DNA from: Pseudomonadota bacterium
Lineage (GTDB): Bacteria; Pseudomonadota; Alphaproteobacteria; Rhizobiales; Beijerinckiaceae
DNA length: 29,546 nucleotides
Direction: 5' to 3'
Assembly: GCA_023452965.1 (NCBI GenBank)
Contig: JAEXUU010000513.1
Location: 1-29,546 of the forward strand
The position numbers and the translations under genes were made by a program. Each line of letters opens with the position of its first letter. The first letter of the stretch is position 1. Positions 8,229 to 15,905 of this stretch are shown one piece after another. The notes below the pieces were generated by a model, which worked only from the letters and a program-made list of their open reading frames with translations, had not been told where the DNA came from and ran no database searches.

Positions 8229-8636
8229 TCAGTCGATGGCCTGATAGATGTCCGACGCTTCGGGATGCCCATCGACATAGGCGTGAAGACGCTCGTAGCC
8301 GTCGCCCAGGAAGCGCGAGCGGAACCGAAACGACAGGTGCGAGAAGGTGAACAGCGTCGCGATGATCCCCGCTGCCTCGGCGGAAACCTCGCCCTCGAAG
8401 CTGGTGATCCCGGCTTCGATCCGGAACCGAGGCTTCGAGGTCGGCGCGAGGAAGAGCGGCTGGCCGCGATCCTCGTAGAAATCCCAGTGGCCACCGCCAT
8501 AGTCGCGGGGGCTGAGGCGATCCATCATCGCGTAGACGGTGTTCTCGGCGACGATCAGCATCGGCATGCCGAACAGCCCGGGGAGGAAGGCTGGACGACC
8601 TTCGTCGGAGACCAGCGTTGCAGGATGCCGGGTCAT
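8229..8636 (-). CDS. ArdB/KlcA-family antirestriction protein
   Basis: The protein has 135 residues, close to the family length. Diagnostic stretches are MDRLSPRDYGGGHWDFYE near residues 38-55, FLAPTSKPRFRI, and the helix SAEAAGIIATLFTFSHLSF. ArdB/KlcA proteins are cytoplasmic inhibitors of type I restriction carried by conjugative plasmids; they protect incoming DNA during transfer. The start overlaps the stop of the 158-aa gene by four bases, so it is coupled to it. A strong terminator follows its stop. Its presence supports the view that this region is transferable. Confidence 0.85.
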   Translation of the reverse strand: MTRHPATLVSDEGRPAFLPGLFGMPMLIVAENTVYAMMDRLSPRDYGGGHWDFYEDRGQPLFLAPTSKPRFRIEAGITSFEGEVSAEAAGIIATLFTFSHLSFRFRSRFLGDGYERLHAYVDGHPEASDIYQAID

Positions 8637-9109
8637 GCCGCTGTCCTACCTTCGACCACGTCGGCGCCGACGGTGTCTTCGCACACTGGCTCGAGACGGG
8701 CATTGCGATAGCCGGATTTCGCGAGCCAGAGTTCGGCGGCGTTCTGGTCCTCGGCCAGATGCAGCAACTCGCCGCTCTCACTGAGGGTCTGGATGATCCG
8801 GACCTGCCCGACACGCGGGCGTTCGACGACACGGAAGGTCAGATCGCTATCGACACCGTAGGCGCGGGTCACGGTCATGACGATGATGCCGTCGCGACCG
8901 AAGCTGCCCTCGTTCAAGGTGAAGCAGGGCGGCGCGGTGTAGGTCGGCCGCTCGCGCTCCGGCACTTTTCGCACGAGGCGGCCGAGGCCGTTGCGCCGTT
9001 CCCAGGCCGCGAGCTTCTTGTTGAAGCGGGCCGGCGGCTTGGGACTCCCGTCGCTGTAGCTGATCAGCGAGCCGAGCGGAGCGATGTCGAATATGAGGGA
9101 TGCGGACAT
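8633..9109 (-). CDS. Conserved hypothetical protein, 158 aa
   Basis: The protein starts MSASLIFDIAPLGSLISYSDG and contains KPPARFNKKLAAWERRNGLGRLVRK, a stretch I associate with small conserved proteins of alphaproteobacterial plasmids; no function is known. The C-terminal half looks like a beta-rich fold (GIIVMTVTRAYGVDSDLTFRVVERP). The start at 9109 is supported by GGAGACAGACCT just upstream and by the terminator hairpin immediately before it, which makes the longer in-frame extension implausible. It is co-transcribed with the antirestriction gene through a four-base overlap. Confidence 0.68.
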   Translation of the reverse strand: MSASLIFDIAPLGSLISYSDGSPKPPARFNKKLAAWERRNGLGRLVRKVPERERPTYTAPPCFTLNEGSFGRDGIIVMTVTRAYGVDSDLTFRVVERPRVGQVRIIQTLSESGELLHLAEDQNAAELWLAKSGYRNARLEPVCEDTVGADVVEGRTAA

Positions 9110-9127
9110 AGGTCTGTCTCCAAAACG

Positions 9128-9154
9128 AAAATGCCCCGGTCGATGACCGGGGCA
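9128..9154 (-). terminator. Intrinsic terminator after the ParB-like gene
   Basis: TGCCCCGGTC and GACCGGGGCA form a perfect ten-base stem with a three-base loop (9132-9154), followed on the minus strand by TTTT, CG and TTTT. It lies about 50 bases after the ParB-like stop and just before the next gene's ribosome-binding site, so it separates the two transcription units. Confidence 0.82.
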
Positions 9155-9206
9155 GAAAAAGGGGATCAGGGAGTTCGCGGGGCGGCCGGAACCGCCCCGC
9201 CGGTGA

Positions 9207-11372
9207 TTACTCGGCCGCGACGAGGTGATGGCCCTCAACCTCTTCCGCCGCATCGCCGTCGTCCCCGGTCAGGAATTCCGGCAACGCCTCGACCTCGCCA
9301 TCGTTCGGCTCCGCAGCGGCTTCGCCTTCGAGATCCGCGGTGCGCAGCGGCTCGGGCAACCAGCCGGTATCGGCGAGCAGCCGTTCGGCCTGCGCGGCCA
9401 TGTCGCCTTTCTTCAGGTGCTCGATCAGCGAGACCGCCCGCTCGCCGGCGCCTTCACGCACGGCGGCCAGGATATGCGCCTTGGTGACGATCCCGAAATA
9501 ATTGGCGACGGTCGGGCGCCAGCCGGCGTCGACGACCATGTCGAGGCCGGTCGCATGAGCGAGGCGATCGGCCCCGGCGAGACGGCGCGCCAGACTATGC
9601 TGGCTCGGTCCGGCAGCGCTGTGATCGTTCGGCCGCTCATAGAGCGCGTTGACGCCATAGCTGACGCAATGGGCGAGCAGCGCCATCCGGCTGGCGTCGT
9701 CGAGGCCGGCGATCCAATCCCAGAGAACATCTTCATCCGAAGGGATGTCGGTCCTCCAGGCCTCGTAACGCTCATCGATCGCCTTCGCGGAGACGGATTC
9801 GGCCAGATCCGACCCCTGCGAAGCGAGATTGCGGTGGCGGATCGAGATTTCGAGACAGCCGGTCGGCGCGGCGTAGGAGTAGCGCTCCATCACCATCCGG
9901 TGCAGCAGCGCCGTCATCGCCACATGCGGATTTTCGGCAAGCGCCTGCTGCAGGGCCAGCGTGCGGTGGGCCGTGAGCTGTCCGACCAGACGCTCCGGCA
10001 GGGGCTTGATGACGCCGTCATCCTCTTCCTCCTCCTCAACTGGCTGGCCACCGATCGAGATCGCGGTGCACTGCACCCCATCAGTGCCGCCCGCGTACTC
10101 AGGATCGTCACTCGCCGCGCCGGATTCGTGACCGTCCCCATCCACGCCGAGCGGCGCCTCGTCGTCCGGTCGGACATAGCCGCGGTCGATGACAAGCTCA
10201 CCGTCGCGGTTGATGGTGAGGAAGACGCCGGCGCGCGCGACCTCATCTGGCTCGTAGATCGCCGGGCGGTTCTCGAAGGCCGCGAGCGCGGCTTCGATCT
10301 CGCTGAAGCGCTGATCGACCTCATCGGGCAGCTCGTCAGCATCGGCGTTTGCAGCTTCCAGATCATCGTACTCCTTGCGCAGGGCTTCGCGCGCTGCGCG
10401 CTCCTCCTCGGTGAGTTCCTGAGAGACGCTGCCGATCTTGCGCAGGCCGTTGGCATAGCCATAGGGCAGCTCGACCGCGGCTTCGATCCACTTCCAGCCC
10501 TGGGTCGCGAGCTCGTCGGCGAGCATGCGGAGCTTCTCGGTGACAAGGCGATCCAGCAACCCGACGTCCTCGAGCCAGCCGCTATCGTCGTCCGAAAAGA
10601 GGTCGCGCAGAACCGGACCGCCGGCGGCCTCATAGGCCTCCATCCCAACGAGGAGCGCACGCTTGTCGGACGAAGGCACCGTCTTCTCGGTCAGCATGCG
10701 GCGGATTTGCCAGGGCTCCTTCTGCCAGGAGTCGGCAATCCGCTCCCAGACCTGTTCCTGGCGCGCGTGATCGGGGTTGACGGTGAAGGCTTCCAGCATC
10801 GCCAGCGTCATTTCATCACGCGCATAGAGCTCGTGCAGCGCTGGCGACACGGTGGCGAGGCGAAGGCGCTGGGTGACATAGCGCGGCGTCGTGCGATAGG
10901 CATCGGCGATCTCCTCCCTGGTCATCCCGTCATCGACCATGCGCTTGAACGCCTTGAACTGGTCGAGCGGATGGAGTGCGAGGCGCACCGTATTCTCGGC
11001 CAGCGAGTCGTCGACCGCCGAGGTCTTGGCGTTCGCCTTCTTGACGAGACAGGGGACGAGTCCGTCGACCGGGAAGCGTCCGGCTTCGACAAGGCGCGAG
11101 ATCGCCCGGAAGCGGCGGCCGCCGGCCGGAGTCTCGAACTCGCCGGTCTCGTTGCCGTCGACGTCCCGGATGGCGCGAACATTCAGGCCCATGACGAGGT
11201 CCTCGCGTCGGTCGATGTCGTGCGTGAGTTCGTCGAGGTCGTCTTCGACCCCGATCTCTCGGACATTGCTGTCGGACAACCGGATCCGGTTGAACGGGAT
11301 GTCGCGCGACCGGGAGAACTCGATCATCGCGACGACGGGGGTCTGGGCCTTCTTCCTGGAAACCTTGGTCAT
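9207..11372 (-). CDS. Large ParB-like nuclease/partition-family protein
   Basis: The protein has 721 residues, more than twice the length of a chromosomal ParB. The ParB N-terminal domain is clear: IRLSDSNVREIG near 30-41, PAGGRRFRAISRLVEAG at about 82-98, and SLAENTVRLALHPLDQ at about 123-138. A KorB/ParB-like helix-turn-helix follows (MTREEIADAYRTTPRYVTQRLRLA, about 150-173). The long C-terminal part has an acidic coiled region (about 320-370), an EEEEEDD stretch and a helical end of unknown function. This long version is typical of plasmids and integrative elements of Rhizobiales and sphingomonads. It could serve in partition, in transcriptional control of the element, or in both. It has its own structured leader upstream and terminator downstream. 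Confidence 0.9.
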   Translation of the reverse strand: MTKVSRKKAQTPVVAMIEFSRSRDIPFNRIRLSDSNVREIGVEDDLDELTHDIDRREDLVMGLNVRAIRDVDGNETGEFETPAGGRRFRAISRLVEAGRFPVDGLVPCLVKKANAKTSAVDDSLAENTVRLALHPLDQFKAFKRMVDDGMTREEIADAYRTTPRYVTQRLRLATVSPALHELYARDEMTLAMLEAFTVNPDHARQEQVWERIADSWQKEPWQIRRMLTEKTVPSSDKRALLVGMEAYEAAGGPVLRDLFSDDDSGWLEDVGLLDRLVTEKLRMLADELATQGWKWIEAAVELPYGYANGLRKIGSVSQELTEEERAAREALRKEYDDLEAANADADELPDEVDQRFSEIEAALAAFENRPAIYEPDEVARAGVFLTINRDGELVIDRGYVRPDDEAPLGVDGDGHESGAASDDPEYAGGTDGVQCTAISIGGQPVEEEEEDDGVIKPLPERLVGQLTAHRTLALQQALAENPHVAMTALLHRMVMERYSYAAPTGCLEISIRHRNLASQGSDLAESVSAKAIDERYEAWRTDIPSDEDVLWDWIAGLDDASRMALLAHCVSYGVNALYERPNDHSAAGPSQHSLARRLAGADRLAHATGLDMVVDAGWRPTVANYFGIVTKAHILAAVREGAGERAVSLIEHLKKGDMAAQAERLLADTGWLPEPLRTADLEGEAAAEPNDGEVEALPEFLTGDDGDAAEEVEGHHLVAAE

Positions 11373-11386
11373 GATGCTGACTCCGC

Positions 11387-11428
11387 GACGGATCCCCGAG
11401 AGCCACTCTCTCGGAGCTGAAATCCGTC
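11387..11428 (-). promoter_or_regulatory. Structured 5' leader of the ParB-like gene (leader 3 of 4)
   Basis: On the minus strand GACGGAT (11422-11428) pairs with ATCCGTC (11387-11393), enclosing the hairpin CCGAGAG-AGTGG-CTCTCGG (11396-11414). CGGAG follows the outer stem as the ribosome-binding site and the ATG is at 11372. The outer stem bases differ from leaders 2 and 4 (A and T instead of G and C), yet pairing is kept, which is what covariation would look like. Confidence 0.65.
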
Positions 11429-11438
11429 ACGAAGCGAA

Positions 11439-11468
11439 GCGCCGCCCTCGTCCTCTGGAGGGCAGCGC
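11439..11468 (-). repeat. Imperfect GC-rich hairpin upstream of leader 3
   Basis: GCGCTGCCCTC pairs with GAGGGCGGCGC on the minus strand with one mismatch and an eight-base loop. It lies between the DUF932 stop and the ParB-like leader and has no T tract, so it is not a classic terminator. It may form part of an extended leader. Confidence 0.4.
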
Positions 11469-11546
11469 CACGTTCAACCGGGCCGGGCAGGCTCCGTCGG
11501 GCCATGCCGGAGATCGATTTTCTGACTGGGGCCCCTCGGGCGCCGA

Positions 11547-12740
11547 TCAGGCCGCCCGATCGAGCAGCTTCTTGGCCTTCGCTTCCAGGTCGAGGCGTGC
11601 GTCCTGATGGGGCTTGTCACGGGCAACGGCGGTGATGCCCTGGACGAAGTCGAAGATCGACTCCGGCGGGCGCCCCTCCTCGGTCAGGACGGTATCGATG
11701 ATCTTCGCCGTCTCGCCTTTCGAGAAGCCGCGCCGACGCAGGAAATCGGTGCGATCCTCGTCATTGCGCGCGACGAGACGCTCGCGCGAGGCCTTGATGC
11801 CGTTGATGAACGGTATCGGCGAGGAGTTGGCGAAGTTCAGCAGAGCTGGCGCGGCCTCGTGCGCGAAGCGGGAGGCTGCGTATTTCGAGTGGCGGATCGT
11901 GATCTCCTCGAAATCCTCGACGCCCCATAAATTGCGATTCTGGCAGACGGCGCGAAGATAGAAGCTGGCGATCCCGAGGGTTCTCGCGCCGACCTCGGAA
12001 TTCCAGCAGTAGAAGCCGCGGAAATAGAGATCCGGGGAGCCATCGGGAAGCCGGCCGGCCTCGATGGGATTCAGGTCGTCGACCAGGAAGATGAAGACGT
12101 CCCGGTCGGAGGCGTAGAGCGTCGTCGTGTCCTTGGTGAGGTCGACGCCCGGATTGTAGATGCCTGTCGACCAGTCGAGCACGCCCGGTACCTTCCAGCG
12201 GGTGTCGCCCGTGCCGTTGCCGGCAATACGCTGGACGGCTTCGACCAGTTCATGGTCGAAGATCCGGCCGTAATCGGGGCCGGTCACGGCGCGCAGTTCG
12301 ACACGACCGTCAGCGGCTTCGAAGGTCTTGACCTGCTCGGCGCGATGGTTGGTCAGCCCATATTTCAGGTTGACGCCGGCAAGCGGGGCCGGGAGCTGTC
12401 GCAGATAAGCGGCGGGCGCGCCGACCAGGCTGGCCAGCTGGCCGAAGCTCCAGTGAGTCGGCGCAACGGGAGCCTCCGCGCCGGGCAAGATCAAACTCAG
12501 CCGCTCAGCATCGTTTCGGCTCGCTTCCACTTGGATGCGGGCGCTCTCAACGGTCCGGCTGCGACTGCGCTCGGAGCGGGCGCCGACCTTGCGCGCGAGA
12601 TCTGTGAGCGACAGGAACCGCTCGTCATCGGGTCGGGAAAACCATTCGGACGAGACGCGGCCGACGCGTTCGCCGCGCGACACATCCACCTTATATCCGC
12701 CGCGAGGCTGGAGATGGGCATCGAGGATCTGCGTGGTCAT
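11547..12740 (-). CDS. DUF932-domain protein
   Basis: The protein has 397 residues and matches the DUF932 (phage/plasmid-like) family: LSLTDLARKVGARSERSR near the start, THWSFGQLASLVGAPAAYLRQLPAPLAGVNLKYGL in the first third, then RIFDHELVEAVQRI, SDRDVFIFLVDD and RGFYCWNSEVGARTLGIASFYLRAVCQN. DUF932 proteins occur on plasmids, phages and integrative elements; their role is not established. The start at 12740 is preferred because GGAGGT lies seven bases before it; an ATG five codons earlier overlaps that site. Leader 4 precedes it. It ends 174 bases before the ParB-like gene. Confidence 0.88.
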   Translation of the reverse strand: MTTQILDAHLQPRGGYKVDVSRGERVGRVSSEWFSRPDDERFLSLTDLARKVGARSERSRSRTVESARIQVEASRNDAERLSLILPGAEAPVAPTHWSFGQLASLVGAPAAYLRQLPAPLAGVNLKYGLTNHRAEQVKTFEAADGRVELRAVTGPDYGRIFDHELVEAVQRIAGNGTGDTRWKVPGVLDWSTGIYNPGVDLTKDTTTLYASDRDVFIFLVDDLNPIEAGRLPDGSPDLYFRGFYCWNSEVGARTLGIASFYLRAVCQNRNLWGVEDFEEITIRHSKYAASRFAHEAAPALLNFANSSPIPFINGIKASRERLVARNDEDRTDFLRRRGFSKGETAKIIDTVLTEEGRPPESIFDFVQGITAVARDKPHQDARLDLEAKAKKLLDRAA

Positions 12741-12753
12741 GACTGAGACCTCC

Positions 12754-12795
12754 ATGACGGGCGCCGGAGACCTCCTCTCAGCTCAATCCCGTCAT
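12754..12795 (-). promoter_or_regulatory. Structured 5' leader of the DUF932 gene (leader 4 of 4)
   Basis: On the minus strand ATGACGGG (12788-12795) pairs with CCCGTCAT (12754-12761). Inside is GAGA-GGAGG-TCTC (12767-12779). TGGAGGT follows the outer stem and is the ribosome-binding site for the ATG at 12740. The inner GAGGAGGTCTC copies the ribosome-binding-site string GGAGGTCTC, so the leader could switch between pairings. Confidence 0.6.
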
Positions 12796-12799
12796 CGGT

Positions 12800-13195
12800 G
12801 CCTCGCCCTCCTCTCACTCTCGGATGTGCGACGCACTGATATACGACGAGTAGGGCGCAGCTGCGCAGCGCGCATCACCCCTTGGATCCACCCGACCTGC
12901 CGCTTCTCTGAGTTCCCGATGATCGCCTGCACGGTGCGCGATTCGTCTTTCGACCGGCGAGATCCGCACCATTTCCGCGGCAACCTGCTACAGTGGAGGG
13001 AACTCTCCCGCAGAACCATCGGTCGCCGCACGCCCTGCAATCCACTGCGCGGCACAATAGCCGCCGAACTCAACGCCTTATTTCCGAACGTGTTGCGTAC
13101 GATGCAGCCTGGGTCTCGATCTGCCCGGTTCCGGCGCTGACGGCAAGCCGATCCTTGGGCACGCCTGAGGCCGACGCCATCCGATCTGGTCCTCG
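12800..13195. other. Junction region without a recognisable gene
   Basis: I see no convincing gene on either strand here. A minus-strand open frame spanning 12792-13844 runs through it but is arginine- and serine-rich with no domain-like pattern and crosses the IS5 remnant, so it looks like chance. Near 12838-12843 the minus strand reads TATATC, which could be a -10 element for the DUF932 gene, but no matching -35 is clear. The stretch is probably decayed sequence at the border of two modules. Confidence 0.4.
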
Positions 13196-13486
13196 TCAGT
13201 TTGAGATGTGATTGACGGTGTCTGGGAGGATGCCGTGATGGGTGAGTTGTTTCTGCTGAGCGAGCGTCAGATGGCGCGGATATCGCCGCATTTTTCGCTC
13301 TCGCATGGCGTGCCACGGGTTGATGGCGGCGCAAATTTCGGGCAGCGTCCGCGCCCACAGCACCGAGCCTCCGCCAAAGCAGGCTATTGGGAGCGCGGCC
13401 GCGTAGTTGTAGAAGCCGAGGCACCCGTTCACGATCACCACGGAATCGACAATCACGAGCGCGCCCGCCATGCTCAGCGCGAGCAA
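13196..13486 (-). pseudogene. Small membrane-protein-like open frame, probably truncated by the IS5 remnant
   Basis: The 96-residue frame starts MLALSMAGALVIVDSVVIVNGCLG and carries a strongly hydrophobic N-terminal half (residues about 3-45), like one or two membrane segments. From about residue 53 onward (HAMRERKMRRYPRHL) it is antisense to the IS5 transposase fragment, so the original C-terminus has been replaced. No ribosome-binding site was convincing. It may be a chance frame; no function is proposed. Confidence 0.3.
13238..13330 (+). pseudogene. Remnant of an IS5-family transposase (N-terminus only)
   Basis: The first 31 codons read MGELFLLSERQMARISPHF then SLSHGVPRVD, the characteristic opening of IS5/IS427-group transposases (normally continuing DDRRVISGI and the DDE domain). 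After PRVD the sequence changes abruptly and the rest of the transposase is missing. GGAGG sits just upstream of the ATG, as in intact copies. The fragment shows that an IS5-type element once inserted here and was then largely deleted. Confidence 0.7.
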
Positions 13487-13668
13487 GAAGTGCGGCTCTT
13501 AAACTGTTCCGGCTCGGCAGTTGACCGAACGACTTCGATGCCGTCGAGTTCGAACGCAAGCGCGATCCGGGCATTAGAATTCCTGCCAATGCATGCGAAT
13601 CGCGTAATGCTGCCCGGAGTGGTAGGTGAACACGACAAGTCGAAATCCAAGCGAACTGGAGAGTCATA

Positions 13669-14580
13669 TTGATCACGATGCGGCAGCTGGAGATGCTCTG
13701 CGCCGTGATCGAGACTGGCTCCATTACGCGAGCTTCCCAGCGTCTCAATCTTTCACAGCCAGCCGTCAGCAAGTTGATTGCGGCGCTTGAGGCGCAGACC
13801 CAGCTTTTGCTGTTTCGACGGGAGCATCGGCGCCTCGTGGTCACGCCGGAGGCTCACAGGCTCTATGCGGAAGCGCAGCGTTTGTTGACGGGCATCACGG
13901 ACATCGCCCGCCTCGCAGAAGAAATGCGTTCCCTGAATTCGGGGACGCTGTCCGTGGCGAGCCTTTTTGCCACCGGGCATCGGTTGGTGCCGGAGGTGCT
14001 CGGTCGGTTCCTGCAGGAAAGGCCGGCTGTGAACCTGGCTTATCAAGTTCGAAGCTCGAACAAGATCATGCAATGGGTGGTCGCCAACCAGATCGATGTC
14101 GGCATCGCGATGACGTCGATCGACCACGATTCCGTGGAAAGCGAGATCCTCTGCTCGGTGAATGCGGTCTGCGCGCTCCGGCCCGACCACCCCCTGGCGG
14201 CTCGTGACAAGATCACCGCTGATGACCTGGCCGGCAACCGCTTCATTTCCTTTGGGTCTGAAGGGCGGATGCAGGCGATCGTCGACGACACATTCGACGC
14301 CCTCAACGTGAAGCGGCGGGTCATCGGGAGAGTCTATAACTCCGCCACAGCTTGCAGCCTTGTCGCGCAGGGCCTTGGCATCGCGATCGTGGACCCGTTC
14401 TCGGCTGCAGATTTCCTGGGCAGGGGAGTCGTCACAAGGCGCTTCGAGCCGCGCGTCGAGTATACGTTCAAGCTGCTTTTCCCGCGTATGCGAGAACGCA
14501 GCCGCCTACTCGAGGCATTTCTGCCGGCGCTAAAGTCAGCCGCAGCCGAGTGGGTAGCTGACTGTGAGGGGCAGTCCTGA
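13669..14580 (+). CDS. LysR-type transcriptional regulator
   Basis: The protein has 303 residues, normal for the family. Residues 1-62 form the winged helix-turn-helix (MRQLEMLCAVIETGSITRAS, then LNLSQPAVSKLIAALE). The rest is the periplasmic-binding-protein-like effector domain (TLSVASLFATGHRLVPEVLGRFLQ, IDVGIAMTSID, ITADDLAGNRFISFG). The TTG at 13669 is preferred because GGAGAG lies five bases before it; the ATG at 13678 is the alternative. It lies upstream of, and in the same direction as, the transport and catabolic genes, and probably controls them in response to the transported compound. Most LysR genes are divergent from their target, so this same-strand order is less usual. Confidence 0.92.
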   Translation: MITMRQLEMLCAVIETGSITRASQRLNLSQPAVSKLIAALEAQTQLLLFRREHRRLVVTPEAHRLYAEAQRLLTGITDIARLAEEMRSLNSGTLSVASLFATGHRLVPEVLGRFLQERPAVNLAYQVRSSNKIMQWVVANQIDVGIAMTSIDHDSVESEILCSVNAVCALRPDHPLAARDKITADDLAGNRFISFGSEGRMQAIVDDTFDALNVKRRVIGRVYNSATACSLVAQGLGIAIVDPFSAADFLGRGVVTRRFEPRVEYTFKLLFPRMRERSRLLEAFLPALKSAAAEWVADCEGQS

Positions 14581-14609
14581 GGGCCGAAAACAGCCCCTTC
14601 AGCTGCGAG

Positions 14610-14645
14610 ATTTTCGCATAACTTTGTGGAATGAATAGCGAATAT
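14610..14645. promoter_or_regulatory. Candidate LysR operator in front of the transport operon
   Basis: The stretch between the LysR gene and the binding-protein gene is AT-rich compared with its surroundings. ATTTTCGC (14610-14617) and GCGAATAT (14638-14645) form a dyad matching at seven of eight positions with a 20-base centre. LysR regulators bind dyads upstream of target promoters, so this is a reasonable operator candidate. No convincing sigma-70 promoter could be assigned. Confidence 0.35.
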
Positions 14646-14740
14646 CTTACGATTTGACCGCTTGCCGTGGCGGCGGCACCTTGTCGAGCAGCGGAGGACG
14701 CTCGAACGCCTCCGCCAACTGGGAACGGGATATCGTTGGA

Positions 14741-15829
14741 ATGACGAACTCATCGAGCGAAAATACTCAGCCAAAACCGACTAGGCGCGAGCTCCTGGCG
14801 GCTAGTGCCGCCATTTCTGTCGCCGGCTCGATGCCGGCTTCCTGGGCCGCCGCCGAACCGGCCAAGCCGAAGGCCATCGTCGTCAATACGTCCGGCGGCG
14901 TGGTGAACAAGGTCATGCGGAAGGCCTACTTTGCCGAATTCGAGAAGCGCTATGGCATCCGGGTGATCGACACGAGCCCGGCCGACACGGCGAAGCTGCG
15001 CGCGATGGTCGGCTCGGGCAATGTCGAATGGGACGTTACCGAGATTTCGGGTCAGGACGGCGTTCTCGTCGAGCGGCTCGGGCTCCTGGAACCGCTGGAC
15101 CTTGCCATCATCGACCTGTCGCGCTTTCCCGAGCATCTGAAGCAGGTGAAGTATCTCTTCCCCCGGACCGTATACTCGACGGTTCTCGGCTACCGGAGCG
15201 ACAAGCTCAAGAACGGGCATCCTGTTGGGTGGAAGCAGTTCTGGGACGTTAAGGCATTCCCAGGACGCAGATCGCTCCGCAACCATCCAACCGACAACCT
15301 CGAATTCGCCTTGCTCGCCGACGGTGTCGCGCCTGACAAGCTCTATCCGCTGGATGTCGACCGGGCTTTCCGCAAGCTCGACGAGATCAAGCCTCACATC
15401 AACGTCTGGTGGACGGCAGGCGCCCAGCCGGCGCAGCTGCTGATCGACGGCGAGGTCGACATGGCTTCCGGATGGAGCGGGCGGTTCTACGATCTCGTCA
15501 TGAAGGACGCGCCTGTCGCCATCGAGTGGAGTGGCGGAGCGATCAAGCAGAGCGACTTCGCCATACCGAAGGGCGCGAAACATGCCTATTGGGGCCAGAA
15601 ATTCCTGGCGGTGATGGCGGAAGCCGAGCGCCAGGCAATCTACACGAACGAGCTGGGCTATCCGGGGCTGAACCTGGATCAGGTCAAATTCGTCGAACCC
15701 AAGGTTGTGCCGCATCTGATCACGAGCCCCGAGAACATCGCGAAGCAGTTCTTCCTCGACTCAGTGTGGTGGGCGGATAACGGTTCAGCCGCCATCGAAC
15801 GGTGGAACAAGTGGATGCTCAAAGGCTGA
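14741..15829 (+). CDS. ABC transporter periplasmic substrate-binding protein (polyamine/Fe3+-type, family 1)
   Basis: The protein has 362 residues. The N-terminus has a Tat-like signal (PTRRELLAASAAISVAGS, then MPASWAAAEP) with probable cleavage after the AWA at about residue 37. The mature part begins with the strand KAIVVNTSGGVVNKVMRKAYFAEFEKRYGI and resembles PotD-like proteins that bind small charged compounds. TYPICAL lobe motifs include WDVTEISGQDG, YSTVLGYRSDKL and a tryptophan-rich C-terminus. The ATG at 14741 is used because the signal peptide starts there; 29 in-frame upstream codons look non-native. It delivers ligand to the two permeases encoded downstream. The substrate is unknown. 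Confidence 0.88.
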   Translation: MTNSSSENTQPKPTRRELLAASAAISVAGSMPASWAAAEPAKPKAIVVNTSGGVVNKVMRKAYFAEFEKRYGIRVIDTSPADTAKLRAMVGSGNVEWDVTEISGQDGVLVERLGLLEPLDLAIIDLSRFPEHLKQVKYLFPRTVYSTVLGYRSDKLKNGHPVGWKQFWDVKAFPGRRSLRNHPTDNLEFALLADGVAPDKLYPLDVDRAFRKLDEIKPHINVWWTAGAQPAQLLIDGEVDMASGWSGRFYDLVMKDAPVAIEWSGGAIKQSDFAIPKGAKHAYWGQKFLAVMAEAERQAIYTNELGYPGLNLDQVKFVEPKVVPHLITSPENIAKQFFLDSVWWADNGSAAIERWNKWMLKG

Positions 15830-15905
15830 CGGTTTCATCCCTCCGATCGCCGCCGGACAGCGCTGAGCCGGCTGCCGACACCCCCAACTATCTGGTATAG
15901 CAAGC

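Noticed and set aside
9225..11420. A 731-codon plus-strand open frame opposite the ParB-like gene
   Set aside because: It is the antisense shadow of a clear ParB-family gene with recognisable domains, leader and terminator. High-GC sequence commonly leaves such long antisense frames open. No domain pattern is visible in it.
12792..13844. A 350-codon minus-strand open frame across the junction
   Set aside because: It crosses the IS5 remnant and the start of the lysR gene, is rich in arginine and serine, and shows no family motif. A frame this mixed is unlikely to be one gene.
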